Assembly: GCA_947446625.1 (NCBI GenBank)
Contig: CANFIE010000011.1
Coordinates: forward strand, 1-23,646
Reading direction: 5' to 3'
Length of the DNA: 23,646 bases
From: Acetobacteraceae bacterium
GTDB taxonomy: Bacteria > Pseudomonadota > Alphaproteobacteria > Acetobacterales > Acetobacteraceae
Shown here in pieces: positions 15,655-22,135 of the stretch (position 1 is its first letter; every line of letters starts with the position of its first letter). The notes below the pieces were generated by a model. The model searched no databases, was not told the origin of the DNA, and was given only the letters and a program-made list of their open reading frames with translations. The position numbers and the translations under genes are program-made.

Positions 15655-15855
15655 TCAAAACGCCGTGCCCGACCGCACGCCAAGCCGGCGCAGCACCATG
15701 GCGGCCGGGCAGAAGCCGGTGAATGCCGCTTGCACCATGTTCAACCCGGCAAAGGCGGTCAGCAGTAACCAATAGGGGCTGACAAACCAGCCCAGGCTCA
15801 GGCTGGTCAGCACCATGCAGCCGGCAAAGGCCAATACTGCCTGATCAAGTGTCAT
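15655..15855 (-). CDS. DUF2892 (YgaP-like) small membrane protein, copy 2
   Basis: 66 residues when started at MTLDQAVLAFAG, the usual beginning of this subgroup. In-frame ATGs at 15858, 15861 and 15876 give slightly longer versions; AGGA lies eight bases before the chosen ATG. Two hydrophobic segments are followed by AAFTGFCPAAMVLRRLGV with a conserved cysteine. It differs clearly from copy 1: this is the MTxDQ...FVSPYWLLLTAFxGLN form. It follows the RND pump gene by 13 bases and ends the RND operon. A small accessory membrane protein linked to the pump or to sulfur transfer is the best guess. Confidence 0.85.
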   Translation of the reverse strand: MTLDQAVLAFAGCMVLTSLSLGWFVSPYWLLLTAFAGLNMVQAAFTGFCPAAMVLRRLGVRSGTAF

Positions 15856-15868
15856 CATCATTATCCTG

Positions 15869-18800
15869 TCATGCATGGTCGCGCAGCACGCGGTACAGCG
15901 CCGGAATGGCCAGCACCGTCAGCAGCGTTGAGGAAAGCAGGCCAAACAGCAGCGCCACCGCCAGCCCCTGGAAAATAGGGTCGGTCAGGATGAAGCCTGC
16001 GCCGATCATGGCGGCGGCGGCGGTCAGCGCGATGGGCTTGAAACGCACCGCCCCGGCTTCCAGCGCCACTTCGCGCAAGGCCCGGCCATCACGCGGGGCC
16101 TGCCGGATGAAGTCCACCAGCAATATCGAGTTGCGGACGATGATGCCCGCCAGCGCGATGAAGCCGATCATGGAAGGTGCGGTGAAGGCGGCACCCATCA
16201 GCGCATGGCCCAGCACCACGCCGGGCAGCGCAAGCGGCACCGGCAGCAACACCACCAGCGGCAGCAAAAAGCTGCGGAACTGCGCCACCACCAGCACATA
16301 AATGCCCAGCAGCGCCACGCCAAAAGCCGCGCCCATGTCGCGGAAGGTGATGCGCGTCACCTCCCATTCGCCCTCCCACAACACGCTCGGCCGCGTCTCG
16401 TCAAAGGGTTGGCCGGCCAGGCGCAACTCCGGCGCGCCGGGTTGGCCGCGCAGCGCCTCGGCCACCGCCAGCATGGCGTAGATCGGCGCTTCATAGGCGC
16501 CGGCCAGTTCCGCCATCACCATCTCGGCATTGCGGCCGTTGCGGCGGAAAATCGGCGGCGAGGCCGGCTCCTCGCTGACTTGCACCAGGCTGCCGAGTTC
16601 CACCGCGCCGCGCCGCCCGGGCACCGGCGTGGCCAGCAAGCGTTCCGAGAGGAACAGCGCCTCCTTCGGCAGCCGCACCATGATGACTGCCGGATTGCGC
16701 CCCGCACCACGATGCGAGAAGCCCACCGGCACCCCGCCCAGCAGCGTGCGCAGCGTGTCATGCACCGCGGCTTCCTCCACGCCGAAGAACTCCAACTGAT
16801 CCGGCAGCAGCCGCACCCGCAGGCGGCGGCCCGGGTCACCAATGGTGTCGTCGATATCAACAATGAAGGGCACGCTGCGGAAGGCGGTGCGCAACTGCGC
16901 GGCAGTGGCGCGACGTGACGCCGCATCGGGGCCATACACCTCCGCCAGCAGTGTGCTCAGCACCGGTGGGCCAGGCGGCACCTCCACCACGCGCAGCCGG
17001 GCATCGGCCGGCAGAGCGAGGGCGCGCAGCCTCTCGCGCACATCCAGTGCGATGGCGTGGCTTTCGCGGCTTCGCGCGTGCCTGTCCGTCAGTTGCAGGT
17101 CCAGGTCGCCGCGGCGCGGTTCCTGCCGGGCGAAGTAGTGCCGCACCAGGCCATTGAAGTTGAACGGTGCGGCGGTGCCGGCATTCAGTGTGGCGCTCAG
17201 CAGTTCCGGCACCGGGCGCAGCAGTTCCATCGCTGCCAGCAGCGTGCGCTCGGTGTCCTCCAGCGCGCTGCCGGCCGGCAGGTCCAGCACCACCGCCAAC
17301 TCGCTCTTGTTGTCGAAGGGCAGCAGCTTCACCACCACATGTCGGGTGGCGAACAACACCATGCTCGCCAGCATCAGCGCGCCGGTAGTACCCAGGAACA
17401 GCCAGGCGCGGCGCTTGGGCAGCACCAGCGGCGCGGCAATCCGCCGATACACCCGGCCCAGCGCATCGCCATGCGCGGCTTGGCTGGCGCCCAGCTTCAC
17501 CATCAGCCACGGCGTCAACACCATGGCCGAGAAAAACGAAAACGCCATTGCCGCCGAGGCCACCGCCGGGATCGGCGCCATGTACGGCCCCATCATGCCG
17601 GAGACAAAGAGCATCGGCAGCAACGCCACAATCACGGTCAGCGTCGCCACAATGGTTGGGTTGCCCACCTCGGCCACGGCTTCGATCGCGGCCTGCACGC
17701 GGTCCCGTCCGTCGCGCATGGCCCAGTGGCGGTCGATATTCTCCACCACCACAATGGCGTCATCCACCAGGATGCCGATGGAAAAGATCAGCGCGAACAG
17801 CGAAACGCGGTTCAGCGTGTAGCCCAGCAGCCAGGCACCGAACAACGTCAGCAGAATGGTCGCTGGGATCACCACCGCCGTCACCGCCGCCGCGCGCCAG
17901 CCAATGGCCAGCCAGATCAGCGCCACAATGCTCACCGTCGCCAGCGCCAGATGCTCCAGCAACTCGTCGGATTTCTGCTGCGCCGTGGCGCCGTAGTCGC
18001 GCGTCATCTCCGCGACGACGCCTGCGGGAATGGTCCGGCCGTGCTCCGCCGCCAACCGTGCCTGCACCGCCTGGGTTACCTGCACCGCATTGGCGCCAGG
18101 CCGCTTGGCAATGGCCAGCGAAACCGCCGGCGCCCGCGCCCAATCCGTGCCGGCACGCGTCAGCCGCCACAGTCGCGCCTCGGCCGGTGCCGGTTCGGCG
18201 CTGATCCGCGCCACATCGCCCAGATAAACCGGGTGCCCATCCCGCGCTGTCAGCAGCAGCAGCCCGGCATCGGGTACGCCGCGCAGGGTTTGCCCGGCCT
18301 GCACCACCAAGGCCTGGCCCGCATGCCGCACAGTGCCGGCCAGGAAGCTGCGATTGGCGCCCTGCAACTTCTCCACCAACTGGTTGAGCGTTATGCCGTG
18401 CAGCGCCAGCATCTCCGGCAGCGGCTCCACCCGAATCTCCGGTGCCCGCCCGCCGACAAGATAGGTCAGCCCCACCTCCGGCACCTTGGCCAACTCGCTC
18501 ATCAGCCGGTCGGCCACCTCATGCAGCGCGCCGTCGGTCCAGCGCGGCTCGGCGGCATGCAGTGTCACCACTGCAACGGCGACGTCATTGATGCCGCGCC
18601 CCACCACCAGCGGCTCGGGAATGCCCAAGGGAATGCGGTTCCAATTGGCGCGCAGCTTTTCATGCACGCGCAAAATCGCATCCTCTGCGCTGGTGCCCAC
18701 CAGAAAGCGCACCGTCACCAACACTTGGTCGTCCTGGGTTTGGCTGTACACATGCTCCACGTCGGGGATGGCCAGCACGATGGCCTCCAGCGGTCGCGTC

Positions 18801-19003
18801 ACCAGCTCCATTGCATCCGCCGCGGCAAGGCCGTCGGTACGGAGTTGCACGTCCACCATGGGGACGCTGATCTGCGGCTCTTCTTCCCGCGGCAATGCCA
18901 GCAGCGCCAGCAGGCCCAGCCCCAAGGCGGCAACCAGCAGCAGCGGCGTCAGCGGCGAGCGGATGAAGCCGCGCGCCAAAAGGCCGGAAAGGCCGAGCTT
19001 CAT
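15869..19003 (-). CDS. RND efflux pump, inner-membrane permease
   Basis: 1044 residues, normal for the superfamily. After TM1 (about 15-36) comes LPREEEPQISVPMVDVQL, then two large periplasmic domains and twelve spans in two sets. The proton-relay pair D414-D415 is seen in GILVDDAIVVVENIDRHWA in TM4. Near the C-terminus, GIIVRNSILLVDFIRQ and ALTAAAAMIGAGFILTDPIFQGLA are typical RND signatures. The adaptor gene overlaps it by ATGA (19000-19003). The wording is of the HAE1-like group often found with short adaptors and ArsR regulators. Substrate is not predictable; sulfur compounds, metals or small organics are all possible. No outer membrane channel is in the window. Confidence 0.93.
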   Translation of the reverse strand: MKLGLSGLLARGFIRSPLTPLLLVAALGLGLLALLALPREEEPQISVPMVDVQLRTDGLAAADAMELVTRPLEAIVLAIPDVEHVYSQTQDDQVLVTVRFLVGTSAEDAILRVHEKLRANWNRIPLGIPEPLVVGRGINDVAVAVVTLHAAEPRWTDGALHEVADRLMSELAKVPEVGLTYLVGGRAPEIRVEPLPEMLALHGITLNQLVEKLQGANRSFLAGTVRHAGQALVVQAGQTLRGVPDAGLLLLTARDGHPVYLGDVARISAEPAPAEARLWRLTRAGTDWARAPAVSLAIAKRPGANAVQVTQAVQARLAAEHGRTIPAGVVAEMTRDYGATAQQKSDELLEHLALATVSIVALIWLAIGWRAAAVTAVVIPATILLTLFGAWLLGYTLNRVSLFALIFSIGILVDDAIVVVENIDRHWAMRDGRDRVQAAIEAVAEVGNPTIVATLTVIVALLPMLFVSGMMGPYMAPIPAVASAAMAFSFFSAMVLTPWLMVKLGASQAAHGDALGRVYRRIAAPLVLPKRRAWLFLGTTGALMLASMVLFATRHVVVKLLPFDNKSELAVVLDLPAGSALEDTERTLLAAMELLRPVPELLSATLNAGTAAPFNFNGLVRHYFARQEPRRGDLDLQLTDRHARSRESHAIALDVRERLRALALPADARLRVVEVPPGPPVLSTLLAEVYGPDAASRRATAAQLRTAFRSVPFIVDIDDTIGDPGRRLRVRLLPDQLEFFGVEEAAVHDTLRTLLGGVPVGFSHRGAGRNPAVIMVRLPKEALFLSERLLATPVPGRRGAVELGSLVQVSEEPASPPIFRRNGRNAEMVMAELAGAYEAPIYAMLAVAEALRGQPGAPELRLAGQPFDETRPSVLWEGEWEVTRITFRDMGAAFGVALLGIYVLVVAQFRSFLLPLVVLLPVPLALPGVVLGHALMGAAFTAPSMIGFIALAGIIVRNSILLVDFIRQAPRDGRALREVALEAGAVRFKPIALTAAAAMIGAGFILTDPIFQGLAVALLFGLLSSTLLTVLAIPALYRVLRDHA

Positions 19004-19977
19004 GGCCGCACCAGCGTATCATTGGTATGCAGGCCCGAGAGGATTTCCACCCCAGCCTCGCGCAGCGGCCCGCGCTGCACCGGCACCAGCGCGCCGGAAG
19101 CCAGCTTCGCCAGGTCGATGCCCGGGCCTGCCAACAAATACTCGGCCGGCACCACCAAGGCCATGTGGCGCTCTACCGGAATGGTAACGCGCACTCTTTC
19201 GCCCACGAAGAAGTCGCCCAACCCCGGTACCTCGGCATCGGCCACCACCATGCCGTCCTGCAACTGCGGATAGACCAGGCGAATGCGCCCCTGGCCCAAC
19301 TCACCCGCGCCCATGCCCCGCGCACCCACGGCCACCGCGTCGCCAGTGCGCAGGAAGCGCGCATGGCGTTCCGGCAGCCGCAGCCGCAGCACATAGGTGT
19401 CGGTGGCAATGGCAAACACCATCTCGCCGGGCTGTACCACCGCACCGGGTACCCCGCGCACCCGCAACACCCGCCCGGCCTGGGGCGCCAGCACCTGGCC
19501 CTCGCGCTGCTGCTGCACCACCACGGCGCGTTCTGCCTGGGTTACGGCGGCCTGGGCTTCCACCACATCAAGCGCGGTCTGGGTCTCCTCCAGCCGCACC
19601 TGAGTTGCCGCGCCACTGGCACGCAACGCCCGGGCGCGGTCATGGTCCAGCACCGCCTGGCGGCGCTGCGCCGCATGGGCGGCCAGCCTGGCATCCAGCG
19701 CCGCGAGTTGCAGCGCCAGCTTGGGGTCCTCCACTTCGGCCAACACCTGCCCGGCCTGCACCGCGTCACCCTCGCGCACCGCCACGGCGCGCAGTGAACC
19801 GGCAATGCGTGTGCGCGCTTCCACCTCGCGCCAGCTTTCCACGGTGGCAAACACCGGCCGCCGATCCTCTACTGGCACCGGCGCCAGGGTCAGCGGCTGC
19901 GCCCGGGCGGGCAGCGGTACGGTCAGCATAGCCAGCAACAGCCAGCGCAACACGGAATAATGGCGGGGGAAGCGCAT
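19000..19977 (-). CDS. RND efflux periplasmic adaptor
   Basis: 325 residues with a clear signal peptide (WLLLAMLTVPLPARAQP, cleavage near residue 27). The lipoyl half ARTRIAGSLRAVAVREGDAV is followed by a short helical hairpin (about 85-150), then APQAGRVLRVRGVPGAVVQPGE, then the beta barrel and a membrane-proximal domain ending NDTLVRP. It is a compact adaptor of the kind paired with the pump downstream. It is the first gene of the RND operon, with a promoter-like dyad site 31-60 bases upstream. Divergent from the MFS gene at 20090. Confidence 0.91.
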   Translation of the reverse strand: MRFPRHYSVLRWLLLAMLTVPLPARAQPLTLAPVPVEDRRPVFATVESWREVEARTRIAGSLRAVAVREGDAVQAGQVLAEVEDPKLALQLAALDARLAAHAAQRRQAVLDHDRARALRASGAATQVRLEETQTALDVVEAQAAVTQAERAVVVQQQREGQVLAPQAGRVLRVRGVPGAVVQPGEMVFAIATDTYVLRLRLPERHARFLRTGDAVAVGARGMGAGELGQGRIRLVYPQLQDGMVVADAEVPGLGDFFVGERVRVTIPVERHMALVVPAEYLLAGPGIDLAKLASGALVPVQRGPLREAGVEILSGLHTNDTLVRP

Positions 19978-19988
19978 GGGGACGAAGC

Positions 19989-20006
19989 CTTCAGTGCGAG
20001 CTGAAG
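19989..20006 (-). promoter_or_regulatory. Small hairpin in the leader of the RND operon
   Basis: CTTCAG / CTGAAG form a perfect six-base stem with a six-base loop. It lies between the promoter-like elements and the adaptor ATG at 19977, so it would be near the 5' end of the messenger. It may affect stability or access to the ribosome binding site. Confidence 0.35.
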
Positions 20007-20007
20007 C

Positions 20008-20037
20008 TTTATATTAGGAAAACCTTATATTAAGCAA
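20008..20037 (-). promoter_or_regulatory. RND operon promoter with embedded dyad operator
   Basis: Read on the - strand: TTGCTT (20037-20032) as -35, an 18-base spacer, TATAAA (20013-20008) as -10. The imperfect palindrome ATATTAGG-N4-CCTTATAT (20011-20030) fills the spacer, the ideal place for a repressor. It shares CTTATAT with the palindrome before arsR. On the + strand, TATATT at 20026-20031 could serve the divergent MFS gene, so one bound dimer may control both directions. Confidence 0.55.
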
Positions 20038-20089
20038 GCACCGATCTGCCGCCCTTCCCTGGGGGCAGGACACCCCTTAAGGAAACTGC

Positions 20090-21304
20090 ATGAACGTCCA
20101 GAACCAGCCGCAGGCAATGACCGCGGCCATGCGGCGCAATCTGCTGCTGCTCACGCTGTGCCAGGCCATTGCGCAGTCCGGCAACGTGATCATGCTCAGC
20201 ATAACCGCGCTCTCGGTCATCGGTTTCTTCCCCTACCGGGAAATGGCGACGCTTCCGGCAACCCTGCAACATTTCGGTGTCATGCTCGGGGTCTTCCCCG
20301 CCTCGGCGTTGATGATGCGCATGGGGCGCGGCTTCGGCTTCCGGGTTGGCTCGCTGTTCGGCATGGCGGGCGCGGCTTTTGGCGGCTGGGGGCTGTACAG
20401 CGCCGACTTCCTGATGATGTGCCTGGGCGGGCTGGTGCTGGGCTATTCCATTGCCAACCTCAACCTGTACCGCTTTGCCGCCGTGGAGTTGGTGCCCTTT
20501 TCCTACCGCGCCCGCGCCATCGCCTGGGTCACGGCGGGTGGCGTGCTGGCGGCCAGCATTGGCCCGCTGGTGGTGCGCACCACCTTCGACAGCATGGCGC
20601 CCATCTATCTGGGCTGCTACCTGGCGATGATCGGTATCCACGCCGTGGTCTTCATGCTGATGGGCTTCGTCGATTTCCCGCCGGTGCAGCGCCAGGCCCG
20701 TGCCGAAGGCCCGGTGCGGCCCATGCTCACCATTGCCCGCCAGCCGCGCTATGCCGCCTCGGTCATTGCCGGCACGGCGGCCTGGGCGGCGATGATGTTT
20801 CTGATGAGCTCGTCGCCACTGGCCATTGTTGGCTGCGGCCTGCCACCGACCGAACCGCCCTTCGTCATCTTCCTGCATGCCACCAGCATGTACGTGCCCT
20901 CGTTCTTCACCGGGCATCTCATCGGCCGCTTCGGCACCGAACGCATCATGGCGCTGGGCTGCGCCATTCTGCTCGCCTGCGTTGTGGTGGCGGTGAGCGG
21001 CATGACCGTATGGCACTTCCGCCTGGCGCTGATGCTGAACGGTATTGGCTGGAACTTCCTGTTCGTCGGCGCCACGGCGCTGATCACCACCTGCTACCGC
21101 CCCTCGGAGCGTGGCAAGGCGCAGGCGTTCAATGACTTCATGATCTTCGGCACCACCGCCTGCGCCAGCTTCCTTGCCGGCGTGCTGCAGGAACGCATTG
21201 GCTGGACCGCGCTGAACCTGCTTTCGGTGGTGCTGGTTGGGCTGGCCTGCGGTGCCGTGGCCTGGCTGGCGCTGCAACGGCAGCGGGAAGCGGCCGTGGT
21301 GTGA
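20090..21304 (+). CDS. Major facilitator superfamily transporter
   Basis: 404 residues with about twelve hydrophobic segments in two halves of six, and a cytoplasmic loop near 200-220 (PVQRQARAEGPVRPM). A strong AAGGA lies six bases before the ATG. The loop 2-3 segment MRMGRGFGFRVGSLFG corresponds to the MFS motif A region, and ITTCYRPSERGKAQAFNDF is the later cytoplasmic helix pattern seen in many MFS proteins. Substrate unknown. It is divergent from the RND operon across a 112-base shared control region, which suggests joint control. No partner gene follows; the DNA beyond is a scar without intact genes. Confidence 0.88.
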   Translation: MNVQNQPQAMTAAMRRNLLLLTLCQAIAQSGNVIMLSITALSVIGFFPYREMATLPATLQHFGVMLGVFPASALMMRMGRGFGFRVGSLFGMAGAAFGGWGLYSADFLMMCLGGLVLGYSIANLNLYRFAAVELVPFSYRARAIAWVTAGGVLAASIGPLVVRTTFDSMAPIYLGCYLAMIGIHAVVFMLMGFVDFPPVQRQARAEGPVRPMLTIARQPRYAASVIAGTAAWAAMMFLMSSSPLAIVGCGLPPTEPPFVIFLHATSMYVPSFFTGHLIGRFGTERIMALGCAILLACVVVAVSGMTVWHFRLALMLNGIGWNFLFVGATALITTCYRPSERGKAQAFNDFMIFGTTACASFLAGVLQERIGWTALNLLSVVLVGLACGAVAWLALQRQREAAVV

Positions 21305-21418
21305 GCGCGGCGTTTGGATTTACCGCACGGTGGGGAACAGGACTTGCGCCAGCGTGGAGACGTTGCGGCCGAACAAGCCATAACATGTGGGGAGATTGCG
21401 CTAACCCATTGAGGGGAA

Positions 21419-21467
21419 GGGTGCTGCCAGAGAGACTGAACTCTCGACCTCTCCCGTACCAAGGCCG
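21419..21467 (-). pseudogene. Decayed 3' part of tRNA-Thr(GGT)
   Basis: Read on the - strand this resembles the 3' half of an alphaproteobacterial tRNA-Thr. It has an anticodon loop TTGGTAC containing GGT, a variable loop AGGTC, a T arm GAGAG-TTCAGT-CTCTC whose loop is one base short, and the acceptor strand TGGCAGC followed by A and CCC. The anticodon stem is mismatched (CGGCC against GGGAG). No D arm or 5' acceptor GCTGCC is found ahead of it. It is therefore not a working tRNA. The comparison is with the tRNA sequence as I remember it, not a search. Confidence 0.5.
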
Positions 21468-21606
21468 CATGGTAGGGCTATAAAAATACGCAATATCAGC
21501 AGGTTATTTGCATGGCAGAGGCTCGAGTGCCAGTGGTGCGTCAGGGCTTTGTTTGCAAGGCTGAGGCTGGAGAGCAGACCCGCCAGCATGGCCGCAACCA
21601 CAAGAC

Positions 21607-21798
21607 CTTGTTGCCGGTCGGCATCCTATTCTCGGGCGCTCGGTTGTCCCGCGAGGAAAGTCATAGCCCATTCTCCGCGACGGCAATGGTCTCGGTCCTC
21701 AGGGCTTAGACGTTTCCATCCATGGCCTTTTCCAGGATCAACCAGTTCAGCCTCAGTTCTGCCACCGCCCGCCTGACCTGCGCATTCTCCTGCTCCGG
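21607..21798 (-). pseudogene. IS3-family transposase remnant (OrfA tail and OrfB start)
   Basis: On the - strand 21706-21798 reads PEQENAQVRRAVAELRLN, then WLILEKAMDGNV and a stop. This is like the end of IS3-family OrfA proteins (ENxxLRRxVAEL.LD..IL.EA..GN). About 55-100 bases further on, GQPSARE (21629-21649) and, after a frameshift, RMPTGNK (21607-21627) resemble the OrfB start GQxRSTQR.xPTGR. Stops flank and interrupt the frames, so it is dead. No terminal inverted repeats were recognised. Confidence 0.4.
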
Positions 21799-21881
21799 CT
21801 ATGTCAGCTAGCCCAGATCGTCGGGCTTGGGTTTCGGCACATAGGGCAGCGCGGCAAGACGCAGTTGCAACTGGCCATTGT

Positions 21882-21911
21882 GGTGGCGGGGCTTGGGGTG
21901 GCGGGGCTTGG
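21882..21911 (+). repeat. Two tandem copies of a 15-base GC-rich unit
   Basis: GGTGGCGGGGCTTGG is present twice without a gap (21882-21896, 21897-21911), followed by a diverged partial copy. Low-complexity DNA in the non-coding scar; no function can be read from it. Confidence 0.75.
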
Positions 21912-21922
21912 GGCGGCCCTGG

Positions 21923-21958
21923 GCGCCCCGGGGCCGGCCGGCTGAGCCGGCGGGGCGC
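21923..21958. repeat. GC-rich inverted repeat
   Basis: GCGCCCC (21923-21929) pairs with GGGGCGC (21952-21958), and inside it GCCGG and CCGGC close a CTGAG loop; seven bases on the left arm are unpaired. A strong hairpin on either strand with no T-tract beside it. It could be a terminator-like element, a remnant end of a mobile element, or a mapping hazard. Confidence 0.5.
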
Positions 21959-21979
21959 TGCCCGCAAGTTAATTTGATG

Positions 21980-22021
21980 AATTCCGATTAATTCCGCCCG
22001 GCATCCCCAAATTGGTGGATG
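21980..22021 (+). promoter_or_regulatory. Direct repeats and dyad upstream of the adhesin gene
   Basis: AATTCCG occurs at 21980-21986 and 21990-21996, exactly one helical turn apart, within the only AT-rich part of the scar (21969-21995). Next to it, CATCCCCAAATTGGTGGATG (22002-22021) is an imperfect palindrome with CATCC/GGATG ends and a CCAA-A-TTGG centre. This looks like a control region 115-155 bases before the ATG at 22136. No regulator family can be named. Confidence 0.35.
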
Positions 22022-22135
22022 CGGCTTCCGCCTGCGGCATGTGAAACTTGGCGTAATGACCAAGGCCGGCCGAGGTGGGGAGCGCAAGCGACCGCCCCGG
22101 GCTGGCCTGGCACCCAGAAGTCGGAGCCTACCCCC

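Larger units (their letters stand above)
21305..22135. other. Gene-poor scar between the MFS gene and the adhesin gene
   Basis: 831 bases without an intact gene. It holds, in order: a degraded tRNA-Thr 3' part (21419-21467), an unremarkable AT-containing stretch (about 21475-21600), a broken IS3-like remnant (21607-21798), a tandem 15-base repeat and GC-rich hairpin (21882-21958), and AT-rich repeats with a dyad (21969-22021). On the - strand, 21808-21900 reads as a C-terminal-looking peptide ending LPYVPKPKPDDLG before a stop; I do not recognise it. Confidence 0.6.

Noticed and set aside
17057..19273. 738-codon open frame on the + strand opposite the RND pump
   Set aside because: It is rich in His, Arg and Gln with no domain pattern and is a GC-driven antisense shadow of the pump and adaptor genes, which have clear family motifs.
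21480..21600. A possible small gene in the scar starting near 21512
   Set aside because: The short frames there have no good ribosome binding site and no recognisable protein pattern, and they run into the transposase-like remnant.
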